34,689 nt of DNA from Neisseria sp. (GTDB lineage: Bacteria > Pseudomonadota > Gammaproteobacteria > Burkholderiales > Neisseriaceae): NCBI RefSeq assembly GCF_030523955.1, contig NZ_JAUNHL010000030.1, positions 1-34,689 of the forward strand, read 5' to 3'. The position numbers were made by a program, and so were the translations under genes. Below the pieces are notes generated by a model that worked only from the letters and a program-made list of their open reading frames with translations, did no database searches and was not told the origin of the DNA. Shown here piece after piece: positions 15,663 to 24,611 of this stretch. Numbering within the stretch: position 1 is the stretch's first letter; the number at the start of each line of letters is the position of its first letter.

Positions 15663-16964
15663 TCAATCATTCGGTTTGATCTGCTGGCGGGTGGCTTTAT
15701 CCCACAGCAGGCGTGGATCAAAAAAGTGGGCGGAGAGCATGGTTAACAGCACCACCAAACAAAAATAAATCGATGCCGGGCCGGGCTGGACGCGCGCCAT
15801 CGGCGTATGGAAGGCGCTCATCAGTATGATAATAACGAAGATATCGATCATAGACCAACGGCCGATGTATTCGGTGATGCGGTAAAGCAGCGACATCTTG
15901 CGTATGCCCATCGGCATCGGCAGGCGGGTGGAGGCGATCAGTACGCCCATCGACATAATTTTCAAGGTCGGCACCATGATGCTGGCGCTGAAAATAATCA
16001 CGGCAATCAGGCGGTCGCCGTCGTTCCACATGTATTCGATACCGCTTAATATGGTACTGATTTCCAGGCTGAGGGGGTTGGAGGAAATCATAATCGGCAG
16101 CAGGTTGGCCGGAAGGTAAAGAATGGCGGCGGCAATCAGAAAGCAGAGCGAAATGCGTACGCTGTGCGGACGGCGGTCGAATAAATCGGTGCCGCATACC
16201 GCGCACTCTTCTTCGTTGGCCGGCTGGAAATACAGGCAGCGGCTACAGCAGATGTGTTTGCCCTCGGAAGGGAAAAGGGGCGAACGGTTGAGTAGGTGGT
16301 GGATTTGATAATACACCCAATGTTCCGGTACCGAAACGGCGGTACGGATCAGCATGACACCGAGCGCAAACATCAGCCAGAAAGCGGGGCCGAAGGTAAC
16401 GGTGGATACGGTGTACATTTTAATATAAGCCACCAGTGTTGAGATGAAAAACACATCGATCATAATCCATTCGCGCAACCGAACCAGCGTGCGGGTAGCA
16501 TACAGCAAAAAAGGCATGAAACGCCGGAGGGCCAGTGCGGTATAAACGTAGAGCGCCAATAGCAGAAACAAAAGCGGCGTACCGAAAGTAAAGATAAACA
16601 TCACTTCGGCCAAAAAACCCCAGTCTTGTAGAATCAGGGTTTTCATCATGCCCGGCAACGTTAGGCGCGAGTAGACGCCGGGCATTTCGATGGTAACGAA
16701 CATCTGGCTGTACACCACCGCCATCAGGATCAGCGCGGTGGCGGCGTAGGCCAACGGCGCGATATAGGGGTTGCTTTCCACGCGCACCAAATCGTGGCCG
16801 CAGCGCGAACAGGCAGCCTCCTGGCCTTGCGAGAGTTGCGGGATATGATTGCGCAAGCCGCATTCCGGACAATCGACGGGGTGCGCCGGCAGCGTGGCGC
16901 GGTGTTTGTAGACCTTGCGCCGCCACAGGCGGTGATAGGTTTGAACCGGTCGGTATGGCGTCAT
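15663..16964 (-). CDS. pqiA: PqiA, paraquat-inducible integral membrane protein
   Basis: Multi-pass inner-membrane partner of PqiB, with 433 aa in two repeated halves, each led by a zinc-ribbon: CPECG...CSRCG near residues 34-57, and CSRCLYF...CAVCG near 230-250. Each half has about four hydrophobic helices; the second carries the family stretch PANLLPIMISSNPLSLEIST. The full length fits PqiA/LetA. The protein begins MTPYRPVQTYHRLWRRKVYK. It is the first gene of pqiABC; the 155 bp upstream to leuB holds a palindromic DUS and the leuB terminator. The role in lipid movement is known from homologues. Confidence 0.93.
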   Translation of the reverse strand: MTPYRPVQTYHRLWRRKVYKHRATLPAHPVDCPECGLRNHIPQLSQGQEAACSRCGHDLVRVESNPYIAPLAYAATALILMAVVYSQMFVTIEMPGVYSRLTLPGMMKTLILQDWGFLAEVMFIFTFGTPLLFLLLALYVYTALALRRFMPFLLYATRTLVRLREWIMIDVFFISTLVAYIKMYTVSTVTFGPAFWLMFALGVMLIRTAVSVPEHWVYYQIHHLLNRSPLFPSEGKHICCSRCLYFQPANEEECAVCGTDLFDRRPHSVRISLCFLIAAAILYLPANLLPIMISSNPLSLEISTILSGIEYMWNDGDRLIAVIIFSASIMVPTLKIMSMGVLIASTRLPMPMGIRKMSLLYRITEYIGRWSMIDIFVIIILMSAFHTPMARVQPGPASIYFCLVVLLTMLSAHFFDPRLLWDKATRQQIKPND

Positions 16965-17041
16965 GCAAACGAAATGTCGGGAAAGAAAAAGGGGATAATT
17001 ATAGCTTAAAATGAATGGTTTGTAATTTTGTATCTTCTGCG

Positions 17042-17069
17042 TTTCAGACAGGCATATGCCTGTCTGAAA
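17042..17069. repeat. 28-bp perfect palindrome of two uptake sequences
   Basis: Two exact DUS copies (17043-17054 and 17057-17068) meet head to head with no loop, making a 28-bp perfect palindrome downstream of the leuB terminator and upstream of pqiA. Confidence 0.85.
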
Positions 17070-17075
17070 ATAAAA

Positions 17076-17100
17076 ACACCTGCCGATAACAGGCAGGTGT
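17076..17100 (-). terminator. leuB terminator
   Basis: ACACCTGCC (17076-17084) pairs with GGCAGGTGT (17092-17100). On the minus strand it is followed by TTTTTATTTT and lies 19 bp beyond the leuB stop. Confidence 0.85.
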
Positions 17101-17119
17101 CGGCAATGGCAAAGGTGTT

Positions 17120-18190
17120 TTACAAAGCGGCCAATACCGCGCTGCCCATTGCGGAGCAGGAAACCAGTTGTGTGCCTTCTTCGTAAATATCGGCGGTGCG
17201 CAAACCTTGTTCCAATACTTTTTGCACGGCGTTTTCAATCTGTTTGGCGCGATTCTCATCATTCAGGCTGTAGCGGACCAACATGGCCAGCGATAAAATC
17301 GTTGCCAGCGGATTGGCTTTGTCTTGGCCGGCAATATCGGGCGCGGAGCCGTGGGAGGGTTCATACAAACCTTTGCCGGTTTCGTTCAAAGAGGCCGAGG
17401 GCAGCATGCCGATGGAGCCGGTGAGCATCGATGCTTGGTCGCTCAAAATGTCACCGAAGATATTGCCGGTGGCGATGACGTCGAATTGTTTGGGTGCGCG
17501 CACCAATTGCATGGCGGCGTTGTCGACATACATATGGCTCAATTCCACATCGGGATAATCTTTGGCTACATCATTAAAAATTTCTTTCCACAATTCAGTG
17601 GTTTCCAATACGTTGGCTTTATCGACCGAACACAGTTTTTTACCGCGCTTTTGCGCCGCTTCGAATGATACTTTGGCGATGCGGCGGATTTCACACTCGC
17701 TGTATTTCATGGTGTTAAAGCCTTCGCGCTCGCCGTTTTCCAGCGTACGGATGCCGCGTGGTTCGCCGAAATAAATGTCGCCGGTGAGTTCGCGCACAAT
17801 CAGAATATCCAAGCCGGCTACCACTTCGGGCTTCAGGGTGGAGGCGTTGGCCAGTTCTTTATAGAGAATGGCGGGGCGCAGGTTGGCGAACAGATTCAAA
17901 TCTTTGCGGATGGCCAAGAGGCCGCGTTCGGGGCGCAGTGCGCGCTCGAGGTTGTCGTATTTAGGACCACCGACCGCGCCGAGCAATACCGCATCGGCGG
18001 CACGGCACAGGTTTTGGGTGAATTCGGGGTAGGGGTGGCCGTATTCGTCGTAACCGGCGCCGCCCAACGGGGCGTATTGGTATTGTACGTCGAGGCCGTC
18101 TTCAATCAGTTTGTCGAGTACGCGCACGGCTTGGGCGATGATTTCGGGGCCGATGCCGTCGCCGGGCAGAATGGCGAGTTGTTTGGTCAT
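17120..18190 (-). CDS. leuB: 3-isopropylmalate dehydrogenase
   Basis: Oxidative decarboxylation of 3-isopropylmalate in leucine synthesis; NAD+ and Mg2+/Mn2+ dependent, cytoplasmic. The 356-aa product has the N-terminal [13 protein letters not shown], the loop [25 protein letters not shown], and the nucleotide region [11 protein letters not shown] followed by [16 protein letters not shown]. Length is normal. It is the last gene of the minus-strand leu region, separated from leuD by a YhcH-family gene and a small membrane protein. An AGGAA site precedes the ATG. Confidence 0.97.
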   Translation of the reverse strand: MTKQLAILPGDGIGPEIIAQAVRVLDKLIEDGLDVQYQYAPLGGAGYDEYGHPYPEFTQNLCRAADAVLLGAVGGPKYDNLERALRPERGLLAIRKDLNLFANLRPAILYKELANASTLKPEVVAGLDILIVRELTGDIYFGEPRGIRTLENGEREGFNTMKYSECEIRRIAKVSFEAAQKRGKKLCSVDKANVLETTELWKEIFNDVAKDYPDVELSHMYVDNAAMQLVRAPKQFDVIATGNIFGDILSDQASMLTGSIGMLPSASLNETGKGLYEPSHGSAPDIAGQDKANPLATILSLAMLVRYSLNDENRAKQIENAVQKVLEQGLRTADIYEEGTQLVSCSAMGSAVLAAL

Positions 18191-18228
18191 GGGGTTTCCT
18201 TTGTATGTCGGACTAATCGGGCGCTATT

Positions 18229-18678
18229 TTACCCGATTCGGATTTTAAATACCGCTTTGCGGATTAATTTATCATTGCCCACCAACGGCGCATGGCCGTC
18301 GTTGGGGAAAAACAGGGCGAACTCGCCGACGTGGATGTCCAGCCAAGTAGTCGGTTCGCAATCGAAAAACTCAATGTTTTTTTGTTCGTTATAGCCTAAA
18401 CCGTTTTTCAAACAGGCCCTGTCTATCCAGCCATAGCCTTCTGTACCGCTGATGGGAACTTGGATATCAATGTGATACAGATGCGCTTCCGGTTTGGCTT
18501 CTTCGCGGCTGCGCATCGGTTCGCTGCCGATAAACAAGCGGATATTGGGGTTGTCGCAGGCCACCTGACCATCAGGCAGTTGCGCAAAATCCAATGTTTG
18601 CAGCAGACGGAAGGCATCGGCAAAATCAGGGTGCAGCGCGGCATAGCGCTGGGCGTTGGCGATGGTGTCGGTAATCAT
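18229..18678 (-). CDS. YhcH/YjgK/YiaL (DUF386) family protein
   Basis: A single-cupin protein of 149 aa. Recognised by HIDIQVPISGTEGYGWIDR, FFDCEPTTWLDIHVGEFALFFPNDGHAPLVGND and the C-terminal IRKAVFKIRI, which are the conserved metal-site region and closing strands of this family. Relatives are linked to sugar or sialic-acid metabolism (an anomerase role is proposed for some), but nothing near here is a sugar gene, so its job is unknown. It begins 6 bp after the small membrane protein gene and has no clear ribosome site, suggesting translational coupling. Confidence 0.85.
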   Translation of the reverse strand: MITDTIANAQRYAALHPDFADAFRLLQTLDFAQLPDGQVACDNPNIRLFIGSEPMRSREEAKPEAHLYHIDIQVPISGTEGYGWIDRACLKNGLGYNEQKNIEFFDCEPTTWLDIHVGEFALFFPNDGHAPLVGNDKLIRKAVFKIRIG

Positions 18679-18684
18679 AGCGGA

Positions 18685-18849
18685 TTATTTGAGCGAATTG
18701 GCTTTTTTGCGAACTTTGGGCGGTTGGTTATTTTTAGACAAACCTTTGAACAGTAGATAGAACATCATGAGTAAGCCGAAGATCAGTAGCAAAAAGGGCA
18801 GCAATAGCATCAATATCCATAAATAAACTCCGGAGCCGCTTATATCCAT
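18685..18849 (-). CDS. small single-pass membrane protein
   Basis: A 54-aa product, MDISGSGVYLWILMLLLPFL and onward: a short polar N-terminus, one hydrophobic helix of about 28 residues, then a basic tail (SKNNQPPKVRKKANSLK), predicting an N-out, C-in orientation. The ATG at 18849 has AGGA about 8-9 nt upstream; an upstream TTG lacks support. I do not recognise a family. It is probably cotranscribed with the YhcH-family gene 6 bp downstream. Confidence 0.7.
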   Translation of the reverse strand: MDISGSGVYLWILMLLLPFLLLIFGLLMMFYLLFKGLSKNNQPPKVRKKANSLK

Positions 18850-18886
18850 GAAGCATATCCTGTATGTAGGGATATTCAAACTGTTT

Positions 18887-18898
18887 TTCAGACAGGCA
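18887..18898 (-). repeat. DNA uptake sequence
   Basis: Exact TTCAGACAGGCA on the plus strand, single copy, upstream of the small membrane protein gene. Confidence 0.85.
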
Positions 18899-18983
18899 TT
18901 TTAACTGGGCGCTTGAAGTAATCGGATTGTACCGCTTTTTATCGTGCCTATTGCTTGTTATCGCTAATGAAAAGGTATAAAAC

Positions 18984-19015
18984 AAAAGCGGCCTGAAGCT
19001 TTTCAGGCCGCTTTT
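18984..19015 (-). terminator. leuD terminator
   Basis: AAAAGCGGCCTGAA (18984-18997) and TTCAGGCCGCTTTT (19002-19015) form a 14-bp stem with a 4-nt loop. On the minus strand it is followed by GTTTTATACC. It starts 7 bp beyond the leuD stop, so leuD and the genes further down are probably separate transcription units. Confidence 0.85.
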
Positions 19016-19021
19016 ATCTCA

Positions 19022-19666
19022 TCAGGCTTGGTTAAATAGCCAAGGTTGTGCGGCCTTGCGCTTTTCTTCGAACGCTTTGATTTCGTCGGCATGTTGCAGG
19101 GTGAGGCCGATTTCGTCAAGGCCGTTGAGCAAGCAGTGCTTGCGGTGTTCGGTGATGTCGAAGTTGAAAGTTTGGCCGCTCGGGGTAGTGAGGGTTTGTT
19201 TATCCAAGTCAATGGAGAGTTGGTAGCCCTCGTTGGCTTCTACTTCTTTAAACAGTTGGTCGACTGCCTCTTCGCTCAACACAATCGGCAGCAGGCCGTT
19301 TTTGTAGCAGTTATTGAAGAAAATATCGGCAAAGCTGGGGGCGATGACGGCACGGAAGCCGTAGTCATCAAGCGCCCACGGGGCGTGTTCGCGTGATGAG
19401 CCGCAGCCGAAGTTTTTGCGGGTGAGCAGAATCTGTGCGCCTTGGTAGCGCGGCTGGTTGAGCGAAAAATCGGGATTGATGGGGCGTTTGCTGTTGTCCA
19501 TGCCCGGTTCGCCATGGTCGAGATAGCGCCATTCGTCGAAGGCGTTGGGGCCGAAGCCGCTGCGCTTGATGGATTTGAGAAATTGTTTGGGGATGATGGC
19601 GTCGGTATCGACGTTGGCGCGGTCGAGCGGGGCGACTAGGGCGGTGATTTGGGTGAAGGCTTTCAT
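19022..19666 (-). CDS. leuD: 3-isopropylmalate dehydratase, small subunit
   Basis: With LeuC, isomerises 2-isopropylmalate to 3-isopropylmalate. The 214-aa product begins [20 protein letters not shown] and shows [12 protein letters not shown], the substrate-binding [15 protein letters not shown] and [17 protein letters not shown], all standard for LeuD. Length is normal. Its distance from leuC (about 900 bp holding two small lipoprotein genes) matches the interspersed arrangement I recall from other Neisseria, where leuC and leuD are not adjacent. Confidence 0.97.
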   Translation of the reverse strand: MKAFTQITALVAPLDRANVDTDAIIPKQFLKSIKRSGFGPNAFDEWRYLDHGEPGMDNSKRPINPDFSLNQPRYQGAQILLTRKNFGCGSSREHAPWALDDYGFRAVIAPSFADIFFNNCYKNGLLPIVLSEEAVDQLFKEVEANEGYQLSIDLDKQTLTTPSGQTFNFDITEHRKHCLLNGLDEIGLTLQHADEIKAFEEKRKAAQPWLFNQA

Positions 19667-19718
19667 AGGTGTACTTTCATGGTTTAAACAAGTGCGGGCT
19701 CATTTGCCGCATTGCTTT

Positions 19719-20237
19719 TTATTTGGCTTGTTCGGGCGTTTGGTTGTACATATAGCGGTAAATCAACCATTGCCCTTGCACTTTCTTCAATACAAATAAT
19801 TCGCGGTTGTGGTCCATAATTTTTTTGCGGTCTTTTTTATGTGTTACAAAAGACCCTACAGGATGATAAGTGCTGATAACCGCTAAATCTTGCGAGGTAT
19901 TAATTTCGTCGATGAGATACTCAATACCTGAAAAATCCATAGTTTGAAAATTGACTTGGTAGTTCTGCATTACGGCGGATTTGCCGCGCACGGTTAGTTT
20001 ACCTTGAAATGTGGTAACAACCTCATCGTGCAATGTTGCTGCGATACCTTGTAAATCGGCCGTGCGCATGGCTTGTTGGTACCGTTTTAGCAGGTTAATG
20101 ATTTCCTGCCTGCTTTCGAGATGGTGGGTATGCGCAGATATGGCAGTATTTGGGGCTGCCGGCAGGTTGTCTTGGGAACAGGCTGTTGCCAATAATGCCA
20201 AAGGCAACGCCATACTTTTTAAGGCTCGGCTCCTCAT
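19719..20237 (-). CDS. NTF2-like (SnoaL-type) domain lipoprotein
   Basis: The 172-aa product starts MRSRALKSMALPLALLATAC, a lipoprotein signal with lipobox LATAC (Cys20); AAGGAG is 7 nt upstream. Residues about 45-165 have the cone-shaped NTF2-like pattern: a helix INLLKRYQQAMRTADLQGIAATL, then strands VVTTFQGKLTVRGKSAVMQNY, DLAVISTYHPVGSF and RELFVLKKVQGQWLIYRYMY. The family includes enzymes and binding proteins, so the role stays open. It lies between the entericidin-like gene and leuD on the same strand. Confidence 0.8.
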   Translation of the reverse strand: MRSRALKSMALPLALLATACSQDNLPAAPNTAISAHTHHLESRQEIINLLKRYQQAMRTADLQGIAATLHDEVVTTFQGKLTVRGKSAVMQNYQVNFQTMDFSGIEYLIDEINTSQDLAVISTYHPVGSFVTHKKDRKKIMDHNRELFVLKKVQGQWLIYRYMYNQTPEQAK

Positions 20238-20324
20238 TATTTTTCTCCTTGCGGACGGTTATGATGATATTTTGGCGGCAAAGTGTTGCATTTGCCGCCA
20301 ACTTCATCTTAATCAAAGCTTGTC

Positions 20325-20450
20325 TTAACGATCCGCGGCTTCTTCCAGCTTGTTGCCCGCTTTGGATACGTCTTGGCCGAAGCCTGATACGGTATTGCAG
20401 GCAGACAATAAGAACATAGATGCCAAGGCGGCCAATACGAGTTTTTTCAT
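20325..20450 (-). CDS. entericidin A/B-family small lipoprotein
   Basis: A 41-aa product (MKKLVLAALASMFLLSAC, then NTVSGFGQDVSKAGNKLEEA and ADR). The lipobox LSAC is followed by NTVSGFGQDVSKAG, the hallmark of entericidin/EcnAB-type peptides, and an amphipathic C-terminal helix. CAGGAG lies 7-8 nt upstream of the ATG. E. coli EcnA/EcnB are an antidote/toxin lipoprotein pair expressed under stress; only one such gene is present here. It is located between leuC and the NTF2-like lipoprotein gene. Confidence 0.88.
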   Translation of the reverse strand: MKKLVLAALASMFLLSACNTVSGFGQDVSKAGNKLEEAADR

Positions 20451-20544
20451 GTTTTAAGCTCCTGTGATAATTTGAAAGTACAGTATGCATTGCTGCACTT
20501 CATAATCATGCCAAAAATTTTGCTAAAAAACAAATTTCCGTAAA

Positions 20545-20573
20545 AGCCTGTCTGAAAATTTTTCAGACAGGCC
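20545..20573 (-). terminator. leuC terminator made of an inverted DUS pair
   Basis: GCCTGTCTGAAAA (20546-20558) faces TTTTCAGACAGGC (20560-20572), six bases beyond the leuC stop. On the minus strand the stem is followed by TTTTA. Each arm matches the uptake 12-mer except for its first base. Confidence 0.8.
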
Positions 20574-20578
20574 TCATT

Positions 20579-21985
20579 TTACAAACTGCGCACGTCGGTA
20601 AAATGGCCGGCAACTGCGGCGGCGGCGGCCATGGCGGGGCTAACCAGATGGGTACGTCCGCCGTTGCCTTGGCGGCCTTCGAAGTTGCGGTTGGAGGTGG
20701 AGGCGCAACGTTCCTGCGGTGAAAGACGGTCGGCATTCATCGCCAGGCACATCGAGCAGCCCGGTTCGCGCCATTCGAAGCCGGCCTCGGTAAAGATTTT
20801 GTCCAAGCCTTCGCGTTCGGCCTGCTCTTTGACCAAGCCGGAGCCGGGCACCACCAATACGCGGCTGACGTTGGCGGCTTTTTGGCGGCCTTTGGCTACG
20901 GCGGCGGCTTCGCGTAAATCTTCGATGCGGCTATTGGTGCAGGAACCGATAAAGACCACGTCAACGGGGATTTGGTTTAACGGTGTGTCGGCGGCCAAGC
21001 CCATGTATTCCAGCGCACGTTCCATACCGCTGCGTTTGACCGGGTCGGTTTCGTTGGCAGGGTTGGGTACTTTGCCGTTGATGTCTAGCACCATTTCGGG
21101 CGACGTACCCCAAGTTACCTGAGGTTCGATATCGGAAGCGTCGAACTCGTAAACCTTGTCGAAAATCGCGCCTTCGTCGGATACCAGCGTTCGCCAGTAG
21201 GTAACGGCTTTTTCCCAATCTTCGCCTTTGGGGGCGAGCGGTTTGTCTTTTACATAATCGATGGTGGTTTGGTCGACCGCCACGATGCCGCTGCGCGCAC
21301 CGGCTTCGATGGCCATGTTGCACAGGGTCATGCGGCCTTCCATGCTCAGGCTTTGAATCGCTTCGCCGCCGAATTCGATGGCGTAGCCGGTGCCGCCGGC
21401 GGTGCCGATTTGGCCGATGATGTATAAAGCCACGTCTTTGGCGGTAACGCCGGGCTTCAGACGGCCGTTTACCTTAATCAGCATGGATTTGGATTTTTTG
21501 GCGGTAATGCACTGGGTGGCCATGGTGTGTTCGACTTCGGAAGTGCCGATGCCGTGCGCCAGCGCGCCGAATGCACCGTGGGTGGAAGTGTGCGAGTCGC
21601 CGCATACCACGGTCATGCCCGGCAGGGTGGCGCCTTGTTCGGGGCCCATCACGTGTACGATGCCTTGGCCTTTGTCTTTAAATGGGAAATAGGCTAATGC
21701 ACCGAACTCTTTGATATTGCTGTCTAGAGTATCGACTTGCAGTTTGGAAATCGGGTCTTTGATGCCTTCGTCCCAATGGTCTGTGGGGGTGTTGTGGTCG
21801 GCGGTAGACACCACGCTGTCGATGCGCCACAGTTTGCGACCGGCTATTTTCAGTCCCTCGAAAGCCTGCGGGCTGGTGACTTCGTGCACCAAATGGCGGT
21901 CGATGTATAGCAGAACAGTACCGTCTTCTTCTTCGCGGACGACGTGGCTGTTCCAGAGTTTGTCGTAAAGGGTTTGTGCGCTCAT
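20579..21985 (-). CDS. leuC: 3-isopropylmalate dehydratase, large subunit
   Basis: Aconitase-family [4Fe-4S] hydro-lyase subunit pairing with LeuD. The 468-aa product begins [16 protein letters not shown] and has [12 protein letters not shown], the first cluster cysteine in [15 protein letters not shown], and the remaining two in GCSMCLAMN near residue 410, then [20 protein letters not shown]. All three cluster ligands are present. Length is normal. The upstream 254 bp to gshA is a divergent promoter region with two uptake sequences. Confidence 0.97.
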   Translation of the reverse strand: MSAQTLYDKLWNSHVVREEEDGTVLLYIDRHLVHEVTSPQAFEGLKIAGRKLWRIDSVVSTADHNTPTDHWDEGIKDPISKLQVDTLDSNIKEFGALAYFPFKDKGQGIVHVMGPEQGATLPGMTVVCGDSHTSTHGAFGALAHGIGTSEVEHTMATQCITAKKSKSMLIKVNGRLKPGVTAKDVALYIIGQIGTAGGTGYAIEFGGEAIQSLSMEGRMTLCNMAIEAGARSGIVAVDQTTIDYVKDKPLAPKGEDWEKAVTYWRTLVSDEGAIFDKVYEFDASDIEPQVTWGTSPEMVLDINGKVPNPANETDPVKRSGMERALEYMGLAADTPLNQIPVDVVFIGSCTNSRIEDLREAAAVAKGRQKAANVSRVLVVPGSGLVKEQAEREGLDKIFTEAGFEWREPGCSMCLAMNADRLSPQERCASTSNRNFEGRQGNGGRTHLVSPAMAAAAAVAGHFTDVRSL

Positions 21986-22239
21986 GGTTTTGTGTTTCGC
22001 TTATCGGGAAAATTATCTATATCTATAAAGTATAGTAACGATTAATAAGTGGGAATGCAAGTGAAAATGTCTAATTTTGTGCGTTTCAGACAGGCATTCA
22101 GAAAAAACTTTTTATTTTTTAGACAAATTGTCTTATTTGGACGCAATGTGTTGGAAAAATAAATCGCGCGGACGCTTGAATAGCCTGTCTGAACGCCCTA
22201 TTATGCAGGGGTTTATTCTATTGTGATGAAGGACAAGGT
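21986..22239. promoter_or_regulatory. divergent leuC/gshA promoter region with two uptake sequences
   Basis: AT-rich spacer between divergent genes. It contains an exact DUS on the minus strand (22085-22096) and one with a single mismatch on the plus strand (AGCCTGTCTGAA, 22182-22193). A TATACT box for leuC is possible on the minus strand at 22029-22034, without a good partner at 17 bp. I see no attenuator or leader peptide. Confidence 0.4.
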
Positions 22240-23583
22240 ATGTCGATGCCTGTGATGTCGGATAACTATCTGGCGCAATTGAGAGAATTCGAACAAAACA
22301 TTCTGACCAAGCAAACCCAAATCGAGGCTTGGTTCCGCCGGCAGTGGAGCGAACATAAACCGCCGTTTTACGGTTCGGTGGATATCCGCAATGCCGGTTA
22401 TAAAATGGCGTCGATTGATATGAATTTGTTTCCCGGCGGTTTTAATAATCTGAACCCGAATTTTATCCAACTGGCGGCACATGCGGCGCAAGACGCGGTG
22501 GAGCGCTCTTGCCCGCAGGCAAAATCGGTGTTGATTGTGCCGGAAAACCATACCCGCAATACTTTTTATCTGCAAAATGTATTGGCGTTGAGCAATATTC
22601 TGCGTTCTGCCGGTTTTGAAGTTCGGCTGGGCAGTTTGAATCCGGAAATCACCGAGCCTACTGAATTTGAAACGGCGCTGGGCGATAAAATCCTACTGGA
22701 GCCGCTGTTGCGTACGCGTGAACGCGTGCATTTGGCCGACGGCTTTTCGCCTTGTTTGGTGTTGTTGAATAATGATTTGTCCGGCGGTATTCCGGAGATT
22801 TTGCAAGGTATTGCGCAAACCGTATTACCGCCTTTGCACGGTGGTTGGACGACGCGCCGCAAAACCGCGCACTTTGCCGCTTATAACCGGGTGGCTGCCG
22901 AGTTTGCAGAATTAATCGGTGTCGACGAATGGCAGATTAATCCTTACTTCGAGCAAATCAGTGGTTTGAATTTTCAGGAGCATGAAGGTGAGGATGCGCT
23001 GGCCGAAGCGGTGGAGCGGATGCTGGCGAAAATCCAAGCCAAATACGATGAAAAAGGTATTCCGGACAAACCTTTTGTGATTGTGAAAGCCGATGCGGGT
23101 ACTTACGGCATGGGCGTGATGAGCGTGAAGTCGGTCGAGGAGGTGCGCAGTCTGAACCGTAAAAACCGCAATAAAATGGCGAAAATCAAAGAGGGTTTGG
23201 AAGTCAGCGAAGTGATTGTGCAAGAGGGCATTTATACCTACGAAACGCTAAACGGCGCAGTTTCCGAGCCGGTGGTGTATATGATGGATCGTTTTGTTAT
23301 CGGCGGCTTTTTCCGTGTGCATGAGGGGCGTGCCAACGATGAAAACCTGAACGCGGGCGGCATGGTGTTTGTACCGCTGAATCAGGCGATTCCGGTGGCG
23401 GGCGCGGAAGAGGGCGGCGAGGAGCGCTGTAAGCGTGTGTTTGCACAGTGGGATACGCTGGGCGTGCCGCAAACCAATGCCGCCAATCCGGATTGCGAAT
23501 GCAACCGCTTGTATGTTTACGGTGTGATGGCGCGTTTATCGCTGTTGGCGGCCTCGTTGGAATTGGAGCAGACGCAACCGTAA
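22240..23583 (+). CDS. gshA: glutamate-cysteine ligase (Neisseria/Acidithiobacillus-type GshA)
   Basis: ATP-dependent formation of gamma-glutamylcysteine, first step of glutathione synthesis. The 447-aa product looks like the proteobacterial GshA type distinct from E. coli GshA: FYGSVDIRNAGYKMASIDMNLFPGGFNNL near residues 45-75, SVLIVPENHTRNTFYLQNV, KPFVIVKADAGTYGMGVMSV and the C-terminal DCECNRLYVYGVMARLSLLA. Start at 22240 with AAGGA 6 nt upstream; downstream ATGs at codons 3 and 6 lack their own sites. It is monocistronic, ending in a DUS-pair hairpin. Confidence 0.9.
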   Translation: MSMPVMSDNYLAQLREFEQNILTKQTQIEAWFRRQWSEHKPPFYGSVDIRNAGYKMASIDMNLFPGGFNNLNPNFIQLAAHAAQDAVERSCPQAKSVLIVPENHTRNTFYLQNVLALSNILRSAGFEVRLGSLNPEITEPTEFETALGDKILLEPLLRTRERVHLADGFSPCLVLLNNDLSGGIPEILQGIAQTVLPPLHGGWTTRRKTAHFAAYNRVAAEFAELIGVDEWQINPYFEQISGLNFQEHEGEDALAEAVERMLAKIQAKYDEKGIPDKPFVIVKADAGTYGMGVMSVKSVEEVRSLNRKNRNKMAKIKEGLEVSEVIVQEGIYTYETLNGAVSEPVVYMMDRFVIGGFFRVHEGRANDENLNAGGMVFVPLNQAIPVAGAEEGGEERCKRVFAQWDTLGVPQTNAANPDCECNRLYVYGVMARLSLLAASLELEQTQP

Positions 23584-23600
23584 TGCAACTATTATAATGA

Positions 23601-23663
23601 TGCCTGTCTGAAAAGAACGAAACCGCTTTGATGAGTGAGGTTTATCGTTTTTTCAGACAGGCA
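23601..23663 (+). terminator. long DUS-pair hairpin after gshA
   Basis: TGCCTGTCTGAA (23601-23612) and TTCAGACAGGCA (23652-23663) are exact uptake sequences in inverted orientation. The bases between extend the fold (AACGA/TCGTT and AACC/GGTT), giving a long imperfect stem followed by TTTTG. It probably ends gshA transcription before thiD. Confidence 0.7.
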
Positions 23664-23713
23664 TTTTGTTGCCGGTAAAAAAATATCAATCATGCAGAGA
23701 GAAGGAGCGAGAA

Positions 23714-24559
23714 ATGGAATTTGAATTTAACGGGCTGGGCCAAGACAAGCCGTTTCCGCGTTGTTTGACCATAGCCGGTTCCGATTCGGGCGGCGGCGCG
23801 GGCATTCAGGCGGATTTGAAAACGTTCGGCGCGCTGGGTGCTTACGGCGCCAGCGTGTTAACCGCGATTACCGCGCAGAATACCCGGGGCGTACAGGCGG
23901 TGCATGTGGTGCCCAGCGAGATGGTGCGCGCGCAGTGTGAGTCGGTGTTGTCCGACATACGTATTGATGCGGTGAAAATCGGTATGCTGCCGGATGTGGC
24001 CACAATACGCGAAGTGGCCGCAGTGTTGCGCGAATATCCGGTGCCGTTTGTGGTGCTTGATCCGGTGTTGGTGGCCACTTCCGGCGACAGCCTGGCTTTG
24101 GAAAATACGGTTGGCGCGATGCTCGAGCAGTTGCTGCCGCTGGCGGATTTGGTTACGCCGAATTTAAGCGAATTGGCCGAGTTAACCGGCAACCGGCAGG
24201 CTCAGAGCGAGCAGGAAATGCTGGCTCAAGGGCAGCAGTTGCTGGCGCTGGGTGTCCAAGCGGTGTTGCTCAAAGGCGGACATTGGGAAGAGAGCGGGCA
24301 AGCCGGTGATTGGCTGGTGCAGCAATCGGAAGAGCCTCAATGTTTTGTGAGCGCACGCGTGCCTACTCCCAATACTCATGGTACCGGTTGCACGCTCTCC
24401 AGTGCGGTGGCCGCGTATTACCCGCATAAAAAAGATTTGCGGCTGGCGGTGGCTTCGGCCAAGAGTTATCTGCAAGGTGCGATAGAGGCTGGTGCGGCGT
24501 GGAAAGTGGGCGGCGGGCACGGGCCGTTGGCTCATTTCTGGCGGACCATCGCTTCGTAA
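23714..24559 (+). CDS. thiD: hydroxymethylpyrimidine/phosphomethylpyrimidine kinase
   Basis: Ribokinase-like enzyme phosphorylating HMP and HMP-P in thiamine synthesis. The 281-aa product has the N-terminal CLTIAGSDSGGGAGIQADLK (from about residue 19), TPNLSELAELTGN, LLKGGHW, and the C-terminal anion hole and base NTHGTGCTLSSAVAA. Start at 23714 is set by AGAAGGAG upstream; the upstream in-frame ATG would add 16 residues without family support. No TPP riboswitch is visible upstream. It is followed at 52 bp by the RNA methyltransferase gene. Confidence 0.95.
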   Translation: MEFEFNGLGQDKPFPRCLTIAGSDSGGGAGIQADLKTFGALGAYGASVLTAITAQNTRGVQAVHVVPSEMVRAQCESVLSDIRIDAVKIGMLPDVATIREVAAVLREYPVPFVVLDPVLVATSGDSLALENTVGAMLEQLLPLADLVTPNLSELAELTGNRQAQSEQEMLAQGQQLLALGVQAVLLKGGHWEESGQAGDWLVQQSEEPQCFVSARVPTPNTHGTGCTLSSAVAAYYPHKKDLRLAVASAKSYLQGAIEAGAAWKVGGGHGPLAHFWRTIAS

Positions 24560-24611
24560 AAGGCTATCCGCCTGCTTCGGGCTGCTTGGTTCGGATAGGA
24601 TAAAGAATGTT

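Noticed and set aside
23664..23713. TPP riboswitch upstream of thiD
   Set aside because: Only about 50 bp separate the DUS hairpin from the start, and no CUGAGA-type THI-box core is present.
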